A stretch of DNA of 64,000 nt, taken from assembly GCA_963575745.1 (NCBI GenBank), contig CAUYUJ010015949.1:489510-553509 (forward strand), given 5' to 3'. Below, piece after piece: positions 20,831 through 31,040 of this stretch. A program made the translations under genes and the position numbers. This stretch comes from Prorocentrum cordatum. Its lineage: Eukaryota; Sar; Dinophyceae; Prorocentrales; Prorocentraceae. Each line of letters starts with the position of its first letter. Position 1 is the stretch's first letter. The notes beneath the pieces are model-generated. The model saw only the letters and a list, made by a program, of their open reading frames with translations, was not told where the DNA came from and made no database searches.

Positions 20831-20934
20831 AAGACACAGGAGCACGCGCAGCCTATTGCCGCCCGATCCGAGCTCTCCATGGGACCCAGATCTCCGGCGT
20901 CACCCCAGACATGCTCGGCCTCGCACATGCGGTC

Positions 20935-21135
20935 CGAGCAGATGGGGTCGGAGGATCGCGCCGCATCGCCGATGCGGCTCGATGTGGAGCCCGATCTCTT
21001 CTCCACGCCGACGGCTCCGAGGCACCGCCGACGTCGCCGATGCGTCGCCGATGCGTCGCCGCTGCGTCGGCCTTCCGTCGGCGAGGCGCGGCGGTCCTCC
21101 GACACCACCTGCTCGGGCCCCGCCCGGGCGGCCTC
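20935..21135. repeat. family P repeat, copy 3
   Basis: GCATCGCCGATGCGGCTCGA, TGTGGAGCCCGATCTCTTCTC and GCGGTCCTCCGACACCACC match the other family P copies in order. Confidence 0.65.
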
Positions 21136-21182
21136 CGACCCCCGGTGTCACCCCAGGCATGCTTGCGTTGTGTCTGCGTCGG

Positions 21183-21235
21183 CCCCTCCTCCTCCTCCTC
21201 CTCCTCCTCCTCCTCCTCTTCCTCCTCCCCCTCCT
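21183..21235. repeat. (TCC)n microsatellite
   Basis: Short TCC run with one CTTCC break. Confidence 0.95.
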
Positions 21236-21261
21236 GGAGCGGCGCGCGCGCGCAGTTCTTC

Positions 21262-21580
21262 ACCGAGCGCGTTCCGCGACTCGCAGAGTGCATGCTCGCA
21301 GACGTCCGAAGACCGCCTGTCTGCTTCGACGCCATTTTTCTCGCAGATCCCCCGCGGGGGCTCCAGGCCATTTTTCGAGCAGACAGATCGACCCAGACAC
21401 CTCCGCACCTCCCAGACAGATCGAAACAGACCCCCCCCCGCGGGACTCCCTCGGGCATCAAACTCAGACCCGACCCCCTGTCTCCAAGACAGGTTGAGCC
21501 AGACCCCCCCCAACTCAGACCCCCCTCCCTTTTATTACAAAAGTTGGAGTACTCTGCGAGTAGTGGAACGCGCTCGTCTC
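21262..21580. mobile_element. family N inverted-repeat element, copy 1 (long form)
   Basis: ACCGAGCGCGTTCCGCGACTC on the left pairs with GCGAGTAGTGGAACGCGCTC on the right. Shorter relatives lie at 37.02-37.18 and 59.06-59.21 kb. The middle of this copy is extended by CAGACC-rich DNA. Confidence 0.7.
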
Positions 21581-21719
21581 GACATCTCACATCACACGCT
21601 TGTTGGTGGGCGTGCTGTTTCCCCATTCCGCTCGGGCGGCGCTGTGCTGTCGTGTGTCTTTGTGCGGCATGCTCGGGTCGGACGTGCTCCGCCGACGGAG
21701 ACACGTGCAGTCGAGCCTG

Positions 21720-22075
21720 GTGACAGTCGAGCCCGGGGCAGGGGATCGAGGTCGGCTCGGGGAGGGCACCCTACTGTTAAGTCGGGCGTGTCCTTCTACA
21801 GGGGGAATAATTAACAATAGTCCAAACATAGAATAGAGGCTATTCATGTTTTATGGTTTGAGCATTATGGGATCTTTGGGGGGGAAAACAAATGTCGCCC
21901 AACATCCGCCTGTATGGGAACAGGCCCGACCTAACCCTACTGTTCTTCCTGTTCGTTGGATGTTCTTGTGCATCCTGGGGGAGGGTATACCCTCGAATGC
22001 TCTTCATTTTGGCCGGCGGAGGGTCTCATGTGATTGAAGGACGTTGTTTCTGTCTTGGGTCCGATTGTAGAACGC
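21720..22075. repeat. family S dispersed repeat, copy 1, split by family A
   Basis: GGGATCGAGGTCGGCTCGGG, then (after family A copy 3) TGGATGTTCTTGTGCATCCTG and TTGGCCGGCGGAGGGTCTCA. The same order occurs at 31.4 and 35.7 kb. Confidence 0.65.
21778..21933. mobile_element. family A inverted-repeat element, copy 3
   Basis: TAAGTCGGGCGTGTCC and GGAACAGGCCCGACCTA ends. Flanked by a perfect 10-bp duplication ACCCTACTGT (21768-21777 and 21934-21943). The intact 35.7-kb relative of the host repeat lacks the element and has one copy of the corresponding site. Confidence 0.92.
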
Positions 22076-22399
22076 GTGCCCGGTCAAGGCAAGTGTGCCT
22101 TTATGTCTTGCGTTCGTTCCCCATGTCCTCGCGTTCCTGCGGCAGCGGGGCTCTCGGAAGGGTCTTATGTCCTCTCCCGACTCCGTTCTATCCAAAATGC
22201 AGAGGAGTCGCAGGACAACGCCATGTGCAATTTTACGATCGAAGCGGACCAGAATGTCATACCCCGTTTTTGGCAGAAAGGAGTGTGTTTCATTGAGTGC
22301 GGAACACTTCTCGGGATCTGCGCCATGTTTCCCTGCGTCCCTTACCGCACACGAGCAGCACCTCGCTCCGCCTGGCCCCATCCAAGGCTCCCCCTTGAA

Positions 22400-22521
22400 A
22401 TCGCTCGGACGTGTGATTGTTTTTCCTCGGCGAGGACCGCTGAGGAGCATCTTGGATCATTCTCGGAGAATTAACGCACGAAGTCGAGCAATACACGGGA
22501 AATGGACGTCCGAGCGATGGC
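22400..22521. mobile_element. family C inverted-repeat element, copy 4
   Basis: ATCGCTCGGACGTGTGA and GGACGTCCGAGCGATGGC, with the typical GAGGAGCATCTTGGATCATTC interior. Confidence 0.82.
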
Positions 22522-22538
22522 CCCCTTCCTCCCGCGAG

Positions 22539-22568
22539 GCCGAGGCGCACCTGCGGGAGAAGCGCCAG
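22539..22568 (+). CDS. weak candidate micro-exon 7 (10 aa)
   Basis: AEAHLREKRQ in phase 0 after CGCGAG, followed by GAGCCC (possible GA donor). Very short and immediately 3' of a family C element. Included because it fits the pattern of the other segments. Confidence 0.22.
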
Positions 22569-22764
22569 GAGCCCGGGTCAAGCAGTGGCGAGGCGTCTTG
22601 GCTTGCCTATAGGCCCACCAAAGACTCTCCTAACAGCTTTATGTGGTCTGCACGAAATGCCATCCGAGCATCTCTTGCTGGGGCTGTCTTCCTTGAACGC
22701 ATCGGCTTCTATGTTCTACGGACATCGTTCTTGTTCTTAGGACATTTCTGGATTCTAATCGGCA

Positions 22765-22915
22765 ACGCGCAGAGGGGGGTAGGGGGAGGGGGGAAGGCTT
22801 CTTAGAAGCACCCCTGCTTCTTAGAAGGCGCGGGTCTTCTCTATAGACGTAAGGCCGACGAAGCCTTCTAAGAAGCCCTCCCCCCTCCCCCTACCCCCCC
22901 GCTGCGCGCCGCCAA
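22765..22915. mobile_element. family H inverted-repeat element, copy 3
   Basis: GGGAAGGCTTCTTAGAAGCA and GCCTTCTAAGAAGCCC arms inside GCGCAGAGG / CTGCGCGCCGCC ends, closely matching 16.7 kb. Confidence 0.78.
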
Positions 22916-23099
22916 TCTCAGAGCATGCCGTGGTAGACCTACAGGAATGCCGGGACGGTCGGACCCCTGCTCCAGGGGAGCGCCTGTTCGGCGCCCCGCC
23001 CCGCACGGGGCCTCTCGGCGGGGCCTTGGGGGCAGAGGGTCTGGGGGGAGGGGGGGACCGGCGGGCGCCTCCGGGCTCTGCCGAGGGGGGGGGGGGAGG

Positions 23100-23510
23100 C
23101 GGACCTGCGGAGGAAGGGGAGCAGGAGGGAATAAAGCAGGAGGCGCAGACAGGACAAGAAGAACAAGAAGAAGCAGGAGAAGGAGGAGGAGGAGGAGGAG
23201 CAGGTGGAGGAGGAGGAGGAAGAAGAGCCGCAATGGGGGGGATGTGCGGTTCGATCGGCTCTGCCGCGTTGCGGGCGGTTGCTCCGCTCGGTCGGTTCGG
23301 TTCGTGCGGTTCGGTCGTCGGTGCGGTCGGTTTTCGGTTTTCGGTTTTGCTGTCACCGTGGACGAGCTTGGGCAGTAGGGGTAGCACGATGAGGAAGAGG
23401 AGGAGCAGGAGGAGGGGGAGGAGGAGGAGGAGGAAGAGGAGGAGCAGGAGCAGGAGCAGGAGCAGGAGGCGGAGGAGGAGGAGGGAGAAGGATGGCAGCG
23501 CGATGAGGAG
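23100..23510. repeat. (GGA)/(GGAGCA) tracts flanking a CGGTTCGGT patch
   Basis: Purine tracts at 23100-23225 and 23390-23510. Between them is a run of GGTCGGTTCGGTTCGTGCGG and related words; a similar GCGGTTCAGTCGGTTCGG patch lies near 60590. Confidence 0.8.
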
Positions 23511-23892
23511 GACGGGGAGGAGCGGGTGGGAAGAGAGGGGGAAGCGAAGACCGCGGGGCAGCTCGAGGGCAACGCCCATCGGAGGCCCGTGTGCTGTTTC
23601 TGATCGGTGCGGAGTCCCCCTCCCCTGGGCGGCGCCGGAGGCTGCCGGGCGGGTCCAGCGTCGATGCTAGGGGCAGGCGCAGACCAGCGAGAGGCTGTGC
23701 TGTTGCAGCCTGAAGTGTGCGAGGGGCAGGGGAAGCGGGACGGGTGGGGGCGACGACGGCCTCTGACGTGCCCTGCCAGGCCCGACAAGGCTACGTTTTC
23801 CTCTCCGCAGGCGCTGCCCGTTTCAAGCAGAGGTCGTCCGCCCACCAGCCGCCGTTGTCTCGCGTACGTTTGTGTTCCCCCCTTGAAGGCTA

Positions 23893-24055
23893 CAGTGCCG
23901 TTTTTATTACATGCTCCGCGTGCGGATCATGTATTAAAAATGCAGCGATTGAGTATTAAAAACAACGATGAGTTCATCCATACATTTATTCATAAATCAG
24001 TCGTATGGTAACAATCCTATATTTTTAAACATCGTATGTATTAAAAGATGCCCTG
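23893..24055. mobile_element. AT-rich Tc1/mariner-like MITE
   Basis: Left CAGTGCCGTTTTTATTACATG and right CATCGTATGTATTAAAAGATG followed by CCCTG are inverted; TA flanks both ends (23891-23892, 24056-24057). An internal hairpin TTTTTATTACATG / CATGTATTAAAAA (about 23901-23943) is present. Far more AT-rich than any neighbour. Confidence 0.7.
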
Positions 24056-24059
24056 TACG

Positions 24060-24580
24060 GAGGCCACCTGAGCTTGTGTGGGGCAAGCTGGGCCCCTCCT
24101 GGGCCAGGGCCTCTGCAGCTGCGTCGCAGGGCATCTCTGCGCGCGTCAAGAACGTCAGGCAGTGTTTCTTCCACTGCGTCAGCGTGGTAAGCGGTTTCCG
24201 TTTGTGTCGTAGTCATTTCGAGGTATCTCGGTTTTTCGTGGACGCAAAAACAGCTCGAGGAAAACAGGTGCCATAGAAGGCAATCGAGAGGTGGAGGTCA
24301 TCTGATGCATCTTGGAAAAATGGTGGGCCTTCTTGAGGTCACAACTAGAATCTAGCTGGTCATGGAGGTTGACAAGTTCTTACATAACTCTACAGTGAAG
24401 TTGGTGATTCCCCCTTGTGAGGTTTTCGGGCTCGAGCACTCCCAAACGACAACCTTGACCACTGTGGAGGGGGGGAATGCGAGTTGGGCATGCAAGCGGT
24501 GGATCGACGGATTTGCGTGCGGTGCGGAGGCGGGCATTTCCAAAGATCTTCCTTGTGTGTGGTTTCCCTCCGCTCTTCTG
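24060..24580. other. unassigned stretch
   Basis: Mixed composition. Short open frames only, with no recognisable product or family. Confidence 0.4.
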
Positions 24581-24900
24581 CCTCTACCTCTCTCTCTCTC
24601 TTTCCCTTTCTATCTCGCTCTTGCTCTCTTCCCCCTCTCTGTATGGCTGTATCTCGCACTTCCTCTCTCTCTCTCTTTCTCTTTCTCTCTCTCTCTCTCT
24701 GACTCCCCCCTCTCTCTTTCTTTCTCTCTGTTATGCCCCTTCCCTCTCCTCCTCACGACCCCTCCTCCCCGCTTTCGCTCCGCCGCTGCATCCCCCTCCC
24801 TCCCTGAGTCACTCCTCTTCCCCCACATCCCTCCCGCCCTCTCGCAGCCTCCCTGGGTCCATTCCCAGTTCCCCAACGTCGAGACCCTTCTCACCACGTG
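24580..24900. repeat. CT-rich tract
   Basis: TCTCTC and CCCTCC words, about 320 bp, strongly pyrimidine on the plus strand. Confidence 0.85.
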
Positions 24901-25111
24901 GAGCCCAGAGGTTTCGACCCATCTCCCCAGATCCGGCCCTTCATCCCGAGCCGTTTTTGTTGGCGGCCCCCGGGTGCCCGGCGAGGGCCGCCAGCGGGCG
25001 AAGATAGCCAGATGTCTTCCGTCGTGATGACGCGAGGGGGCCTGGATCCATCGCCCCCCTCTTCCCAGATGCCGCTTGCCCCGGGTGCCCTCGGCCTCCC
25101 CCCCCTTCCGT

Positions 25112-25262
25112 GGCATCTCTCGGACGGGTGAGTGTGTGTGTGTGTGTTTGTGTTTGTTTTTTCGGCGAGGACCATCGAAAGCAGCAGGTTGGCTCACCTT
25201 GCGGAAAAATGCGCGCACGACACCGAGAAATGCACGGGGAAATAGACGTCCGAGCTAGGAGG
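25112..25262. mobile_element. family C element, copy 5, with internal TG expansion
   Basis: GGCATCTCTCGGACGGGTG and AATAGACGTCCGAGCTAGG ends. A GTGTGTGTG run has grown at 25131-25160 inside the left arm. Confidence 0.75.
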
Positions 25263-25449
25263 CCACATGCAAACCTTACCCCACCACGCCGCGATTTCTA
25301 AGGGGGGAGGTGGGATTCACTTCGTTCGGGACCTCCCGAGCGAAGTGAACCTCACCTCCCCCTTTGAAACCGTGGGGTGGTGGGGTGGGGTTCGCACGAG
25401 GCCCCCTACCAGCGATGGCGCGCGTCCCGAAAGCTCCCGACACGGCCAG

Positions 25450-25494
25450 GAAGTGGAGTGCCTGGTCGACGGCAACGCCGAGCTGCTCGTGGAG
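25450..25494 (+). CDS. candidate micro-exon 8, helical segment (15 aa)
   Basis: 45 nt reading EVECLVDGNAELLVE in phase 0, preceded by CGGCCAG and followed by GCGCCC (GC donor after GAG, as at 39208). Acidic amphipathic helix. A (TCC/TCG) tract starts 50 bp downstream. Product unknown. Confidence 0.42.
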
Positions 25495-25544
25495 GCGCCC
25501 TTTTTTCGGCGCCTCGGAGCAGCGCCGCCCCACATAGAGGGCAA

Positions 25545-25740
25545 GCCTCCTCCTCCGCCTCCTCGTCCTCCTCCTCGTCGTTCTCCTTTTCCTCCTCCTC
25601 CTCCTCCTCCTCCTCCTCGTCCTCCTACTCCTCCTCGTCCTCCCCCTTCTCCTCCTCCTCCTCCTCGTCCTCCTACTTCTCCTCGTCCTCCTCCTTCTTC
25701 TCCTCCTCCTCCTGCTCCTCCTCTTCCTCCTCCTCGTGCC
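25545..25740. repeat. (TCC)/(TCG) microsatellite
   Basis: TCCTCCTCG mixture, all pyrimidine except regular G in CGT. Confidence 0.95.
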
Positions 25741-26069
25741 ACCAACGTGTTTTTGAGAGGAAGGTAAGATCTTGAGGTCCGTGTGGTTCCTTGGTGTGGC
25801 GGTGATGCCCTGGTTGTTGCCACCTCTCGGCCACGTTGCGCTAATGCTCTCTCGTTGCCCCGCCAGCCCCGACTCCTTCCTTACGCCTCGCTCGTCCTGC
25901 TCCTCAATCATCCTCCCCTTCTCTTCATCCTCCTCCTCCTCCTTCTGCTCCTCCATTCCTTTTCCTCATACATAGCTTCTCACAGTCGCCCCCCGAGGCC
26001 AGTTTTTAGGGCGGTCCGGGCGTTTCGTCTGAGACTTCCTCACCATGTATGAAACCTGAAGCTTGACAA

Positions 26070-26340
26070 GCGACAACAGTTTCACATATGGATGGCGGGT
26101 CGTTTTCAACATGTGGCTCTCGCCTAAGCGCCGCGCTCATTCGTCTTAACCATCTGCAAAAGCTCCACGGGTTGAGGGCGGCTCCTTTTCAACATGTGGC
26201 TCTCGCCTGAGCGCCAAGCACACTCCCTTTAAACATTTTCAAGAGTTTCACGGATTGAGGGCGGCTCCTTTTCAACATGTGGTTCTCGCTTAAGCGCCGC
26301 GCGCACTCGTTTTAAACATTTGCATGAGTTTCACGGATCC
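26070..26340. repeat. three-copy tandem repeat, unit about 85 bp
   Basis: GGCTCCTTTTCAACATGTGG, TCTCGCCTGAGCGCC and TTTAAACATTTTCAAGAGTTTC recur three times. A diverged inverted relative occupies 57.88-58.2 kb. Confidence 0.85.
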
Positions 26341-26374
26341 CCATGGTCAGCGTACCAGAAAAAATAGCGTTTCG

Positions 26375-26530
26375 GAAGGATTCCGGAATTTGAGGATGCA
26401 ACAGTTACGATGATTTGCGGTGTTGTGAAGTCCCAGGAATGGCGCTCTGGCAGACTCAGGATTGCCGAGACGCAACAGTCAGGTTGATCCGTGACGTTGA
26501 AATCCCGAGAACGACGTTTTGGCATGCGCC
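26375..26530. repeat. two-copy tandem repeat, unit about 79 bp
   Basis: GATGCAACAGTTACGATGATT ... GAAGTCCCAGGAATGGCGC and GACGCAACAGTCAGGTTGATC ... GAAATCCCGAGAACGACG align in order, with TTTGGCA or CTCTGGCA ends. Confidence 0.7.
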
Positions 26531-26667
26531 AGGGTCTTCGAACGGTTGTCTTCCAACGAGGCAATTCCCTCAGTGGAAATGAACCTTTGTAAGGGGCCTA
26601 TGAGTAGGGATCCTGGAGGGAGGGTTTATTCCAACACCGTTGATGACCCGTAGGTCTACACTGGTCC

Positions 26668-26725
26668 TCCTCCTCCTCCTCCTCCTCCTCCTCCTCCTCC
26701 TCCTCCTCCTCCTCCTCCTCTTTGC
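26668..26725. repeat. pure (TCC)n microsatellite
   Basis: About 18 uninterrupted TCC triplets. Confidence 0.97.
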
Positions 26726-26889
26726 GTTCCCACGGATGCTTGCGTCCGACCGCGGAGCAGTGTTGGAGGGCGTGGAGGGGCACGAGGGAGGGGAGCATGT
26801 CGACAGCGTCCAAAGTGTTGGGGGGAACGGGGCCATTCCTTCGCACCCGGGCTCCTCCGACACCATCGATTCGGACCCCTGTGAGACCG

Positions 26890-27034
26890 CCCCGCCCGGG
26901 GGTGAAAGGAGAAGGGGGCGAGATTTCTAAGAAGGCGGCGAGGCTTCTCGGAAATCTTTTTCCTTCCGAGAAGACGCCCCTATTTTCGCAGAAGGCTTAG
27001 AGAACTTCCCAGAAGGTTGGAGGCTGTTCGAGCC
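26890..27034. mobile_element. family H-related palindrome cluster
   Basis: TTTCTAAGAAGGCGGCGAGG, CTTCCGAGAAGACG and TTCGCAGAAGGC words; ends less clear than in other family H copies. Confidence 0.45.
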
Positions 27035-27208
27035 TTCTGCCACCACCCACCAAGGCACCCGAACCCAACCCGAAGGCCCAAATTTGCCCTCCATTCCCAG
27101 TGTGTGGGGCGGCGCGTCTGGGAGTATCGAAAAAACATGTGGAGCCCGCACCCCCCCCAAACCTGAAGTTCGGGTCTTCGGGTTGTGTTGGGGTGGTCTG
27201 GTGGGTAG
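27035..27208. mobile_element. family I inverted-repeat element, copy 1
   Basis: CCCGAACCCAACCCGAAGGC pairs with CTTCGGGTTGTGTTGGGGTGG. The interior AAACATGTGGAGCCCGCACC matches the 59.4-59.56 kb copy. Confidence 0.75.
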
Positions 27209-27467
27209 ACATTATGGAACGGTCCGCGCCCTCTCCCGGGGAAACCAAAAGGTACCGATACCGCTGATCCACGGACCTTTCCAGGGGTGCGTTCTGACTA
27301 GAATTTCGAGGCGAATCCAACGGTGGCGACGGGGGCCTGCCAGGAGGCCCGAGAAGGCGAAAACGGAGCAAGAGTAGCGGCATACCTTTTCCTCCTCCGA
27401 TCGCATTCCTCCTTGGGTTCGCCGCCGCAACCCCTCCGACCCGAGCTCGCGGCGCGCCGCCCGCGAG

Positions 27468-27548
27468 GCCGCGGAGGCGCGGGCCTCGCGGAAGCGCGCC
27501 AAGGAGGACCGCGACGAGGCGAGGGTGACGGCGCGCCGCCTCGAGGAG
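27468..27548 (+). CDS. candidate micro-exon 9, coiled-coil segment (19-27 aa)
   Basis: Phase-0 frame after CGCGAG: AAEARASRKRAKEDRDEAR, then VTARRLEE. A GT donor option lies at 27525 (AGG|GTGACG, 57-nt exon); a GC donor after GAG lies at 27549 (81 nt). Very high charge, G/C third positions, typical of long coiled-coil proteins. Product unknown. Confidence 0.45.
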
Positions 27549-27589
27549 GCGCGCCGCGCTGCCGGTGTGGCGGGGCCTCGCTCCACGGC

Positions 27590-27940
27590 CGTGTCGGTCC
27601 GATCGATCCGGTTCGATGTCGCTTTCAGCCGTCCCGATCCTCAGAGGCGGAAAGGGTACCCATACCTCTACCCCTGCCTCGTTTTCCCCTGGTTGGGCCT
27701 GCTGGGCGGCCCTCGGCGCCACCGCCGGATTCGCCCCGGAATCCTGGTCAGAAGGCACCCCGGGAGAGGTCCGGGGAGCAGCGGTATAGGTTTCCCCAGG
27801 TATCGGTTTCGGCCGTCCCGATCCGAGCTGGTTTCGATTCCCCGACGATCCGATGGGGCCAGACGCTGGCTCGGCGCTGCTGTGCGTCCTGGCGCAGCTG
27901 GTCCGATTCGATTCAGACTCCGTGCCACTGCTGATGGGCC
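27590..27940. repeat. family Q repeat, copy 2
   Basis: CCGATCGATCCGGTTCGATG and CGGCGCTGCTGTGCGTCCTGG; longer than the other copies, with internal duplication of the CCCGATC words (27610 and 27815). Confidence 0.6.
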
Positions 27941-28202
27941 CATTTTCCACCACCACTACCATAGGCAGGAGAGGGAGGAGGAGGAGGAGGAGGAGGAGCA
28001 CCTCCTCATCCTCCCTTCTCCCCCGTCCTACATCTGGTAGTGGTGGTGGAACATTTGCCTATCAATTGCAGCCCGATCCGACGCACAGGTCGAGGCGGTC
28101 CAGCGTCCGCGAGTCGCTGAGCGGGCTGTTCCTGCCCTCCTGCCCTGGCCACTGGGTATGCCAAAGACCGCTGGAGACCTCCGGACGACCGCCGAAGACG
28201 GT

Positions 28203-28372
28203 CAGAATCAGCAGGGAAAAAAGACACACAGACACAATGAATCGTCGATTCCACAGACGATATGGGAAAGTATGGGAAGTGGGGGGGGATGACAAAAACC
28301 CAGAAAATATTGGCAATCCTGTTACTTGTGTTTACTTATTTGTGTGTCCCAGGGCCCCTTCACAGAAGACCG
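28203..28372. mobile_element. family L dispersed element, copy 3
   Basis: GACACACAGACACAATGAATC, TATGGGAAGTGGGGGGGGAT and TTTGTGTGTCCCAGGGCCCC as in the 1.75 kb copy. An incomplete relative sits at 29355-29460. Confidence 0.7.
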
Positions 28373-28734
28373 CCGAAGGCCACCGAAGGCCGATGGGCAA
28401 CGAGGTGCCAGTGCGGGGCGCAAGACGCGAGGAGGCTGGGACTCGGGCGTGGCAACGCTTTCTTGACGGGCGCGTGTCCTGGGTGTGGACGGTCCAGGTG
28501 TCGTGGGGGATGTCCGCAGAGCGGGAGCGCGCGTCAGATTTCAGGCGGGGTCGCCGTCGTGTTCATGATGGCCCCGTCAGGCCAACCCGAGCCCCCCGAA
28601 CCCGAGTCTTACGCACGTCTCCCCGGCAGTGGTCGAATGCGTAGAGAGCCCGCCCGCGGCCTCCAGCCGGCCCTGGGGCCAGCTCGTGGGATGCCAGACC
28701 TTTCTGGTCGCGGCCGACGAGATCGGTCAAAGCA

Positions 28735-28880
28735 AGCGACGTTGTTTCAAGTTCCCACATCGGTCGCGACCGATCTGCTGCTTTAGGTCTGTCGCGACCG
28801 ATCGGTCACGGCAGATCGGTCGCGGTGGGTGCCGACTGCTCGCTACCGATCGCGACCGACGTTCTGGTCTCCCAAGATCG
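28735..28880. repeat. family O: GGTCGCGACC palindrome cluster, copy 1
   Basis: Multiple CGGTCGCGACCGATC and CGATCGGTCGCGG words, each self-complementary. Recurs at 36.5, 38.6 and 42.1 kb. Confidence 0.8.
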
Positions 28881-29350
28881 CGGCGCCGACAAGCTTGCCT
28901 GCACGGCATGTCGTCCCCTCCCCCGCCTTCCCATGCGGCGCTGGGCCGGAGAGGCGTGCAAGCGAGTCTCGATTTGCCCGGAGTCCAGATTTTCTTTCGG
29001 GCCTCGCCCGCCACCCCCACTTCTCACTTCGCGCGAGTAAGTGTACCGCAGTCTATGGAACAATTGCCTCTATGATGGACTCGGAGGGCACGACGACGAC
29101 GATCGAGGCCCGAGGTTCAAGGACAGGTTCCCAGGCCCGCTCGCGTCGTGAACAAAAAGTGTAACGACTGCCAGGTTTCTACTATTTTTGGCCTCGGGGG
29201 GCCCCAGGAGCGTCAACAAAACGACTCGGGATGAATGGCCTGCCCCGGGGAAGGGGTCGAGACTCTGCTGGTCCTCGCTTCGGGTGTTGCTCGAAGTACC
29301 CCTGGCCCAAGGTATCCCCGGGGTTCTCGGGGCGGCCAGGACTGCCCAGG
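28881..29350. other. unassigned stretch
   Basis: No open frame with recognisable content. A short GACGACGACGAT run lies near 29090. Confidence 0.4.
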
Positions 29351-29519
29351 AAGATAAGGGACAATGTGGGAAGTGCGGGGGGGGGGGGAACACGAAAACC
29401 CAGAGGATGTGGGAAGATGTGGGGAATCCTATTATTAGGATATATTGACTTCCCCATATCCTAAGATGGGGTTCTTGTTATTACTCGGACGCCGCCGACT
29501 CCAGAGAACCTGCTCATAC

Positions 29520-29636
29520 ACAGACTTACTCATAGTCAGACCTACACATACTCAGACCTTCTCTCATAGTCTGAGTTACTCAACGCACGGACTGAGATTT
29601 ACTCATACTCAGACCTAGTCATACTCAGACTCGCAA
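29520..29636. repeat. degenerate ACTCATACTCAGAC repeat
   Basis: TACTCATA(G/C)TCAGAC words recur about seven times at irregular spacing, directly abutting the 152-bp minisatellite. Confidence 0.8.
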
Positions 29637-30898
29637 GGGGAGCCGCCAGGGGTGTTTTCACGGGCCCGTTCGAGGCCAGTTTGTGGGGATGTCTCAGGCG
29701 GTTTGCTCGTCGTCATGCCCAACATCCTTTGCTTTCAGAGCAGGCTGTGAGGATGTCTCAGGCGGGGCGCTGGTTTCAGCACCCCTAAGGGGAGCCGCCA
29801 GGGATGGTTTCACGGGCCTGTTCACGGCCAGTTTGTGGGGATGTCTCAGGCGGTTTGCTTGTTGTTATGCCCAACGTCCTTTGCTTTCAGTGCAGATTGT
29901 GAGGATGTCTCAGGCAGGGCGCTGGTTTCAGCACCCCTAAGGGGAGCCGCCAGGGGCGTTTCCACGGGTCAGTTCTCAGGTGGTTTGCTCGTTTTCATGC
30001 CCAACATCCTTTGCTTTCAGAGCAGATTGTGAGGATGTCTCAGGCGTGGCGCTGGTTTCAGCATCCCTAAGGGGAGCCGCCAGGGATGTTTTCACGGGCC
30101 CGTTCGCGGCCAGTTTACGAGGATGCCTCATGTTGTTTGCTCGTTGTCATGCCCAACGCCTTTTGCTTTCAGATCAGATTGTGAGGATGTCTCAGGCGGG
30201 GCGCTGGTTTCAGCACCCCTGAGGGGAGCCGCCAGGGGTGCTTTCACGGGCCCGTTCGCGGCCAGTTTGTGGGGATGTCTCAGGCGGTTTGCTCGTTGTC
30301 GTGCCCAACATCCTTAGTTTTCAAATCAGATTTTGACGATGTCTCAGGCGGGGCGCTGGTTTCAGCACCCCTAAGGGTGTTTTCACGGGCCCGTTCGCGG
30401 CCAGTTTGTGGAGACGTCTCAGGCGGTTTGCTCGTCGTCATGCCCAACAGCCTTTGCTTTCAGAGCATATTGTGAAGATGTCTCAGGCGGGGCGCTGGTT
30501 TCAGCACCCCTAAGGGGAGCCGCCAGGGGTGTTTTCACGGGCCCGTTCGCGGCCAGTTTACGAGGATGCCTCATGCGGTTTGCTCGTTGTCATGCCCAAC
30601 GCCTTTTGCTTTCAGATCAGATTGTGAGGATGTCTCAGGCGGGGCGCTGGTTTCAGCACCCCTAAGGGGAGCCGCCAGGGAGTAGGACACGGGCCCGTTC
30701 GCGGCCAGTTTGTGGGGATGTCTCAGGCGGTTTGCTTGTTTTCATGCCCAACATCTTTGGTTTTCAGAGCAGATTGTGAGGATGTCTCAGGCGGGGCGCT
30801 GGTTTCAGCATCCCTAAGGAGAGCCGCCAGGGGGCAGGACACGGGCCCGTTCGCGGCCATTTTGCGGGGATGTCTCAAGCGGTTTGCTCGTTTTCATG
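29637..30898. repeat. nine-copy 152-bp minisatellite
   Basis: Units start at GGGGAGCCGCCAGG near 29637, 29789, 29941, 30071, 30223, 30373 (start deleted), 30514, 30666 and 30818. Five intervals are exactly 152 bp; others have lost 11-22 bp. Each unit holds GATGTCTCAGGCGG twice. 152 is not divisible by 3, so it is not a protein repeat. Confidence 0.95.
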
Positions 30899-30899
30899 C

Positions 30900-31040
30900 T
30901 GCGAGGAAGGAGATGAGACGTGCTGGTCCCTTGGGTCGTGCTCTGGCACGTACCCTCTGGGACGCACGGAGGAAGGAGTGGAGGCGTGCTGGTCCCTTGG
31001 GTCGTGCTCCCGCACGTACCCTCTGGGACGCACGGAGGAA
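30900..31040. repeat. 66-bp tandem duplication
   Basis: AGGAAGGAG ... GTGCTGGTCCCTTGGGTCG ... CCCTCTGGGACGCACGG occurs twice plus a partial third start. In frame (22 aa), but with no coding support on either side. Confidence 0.85.

Noticed and set aside
29637-30898. Possible CRISPR array or protein repeat
   Set aside because: Units are contiguous 152-mers without spacers, and the period is not a multiple of three; it is a minisatellite in eukaryotic DNA.
29989-30900. Spliced-leader or snRNA genes
   Set aside because: No match to the dinoflagellate spliced-leader core was noticed anywhere in the window, and no Sm-site/hairpin arrangement could be supported.
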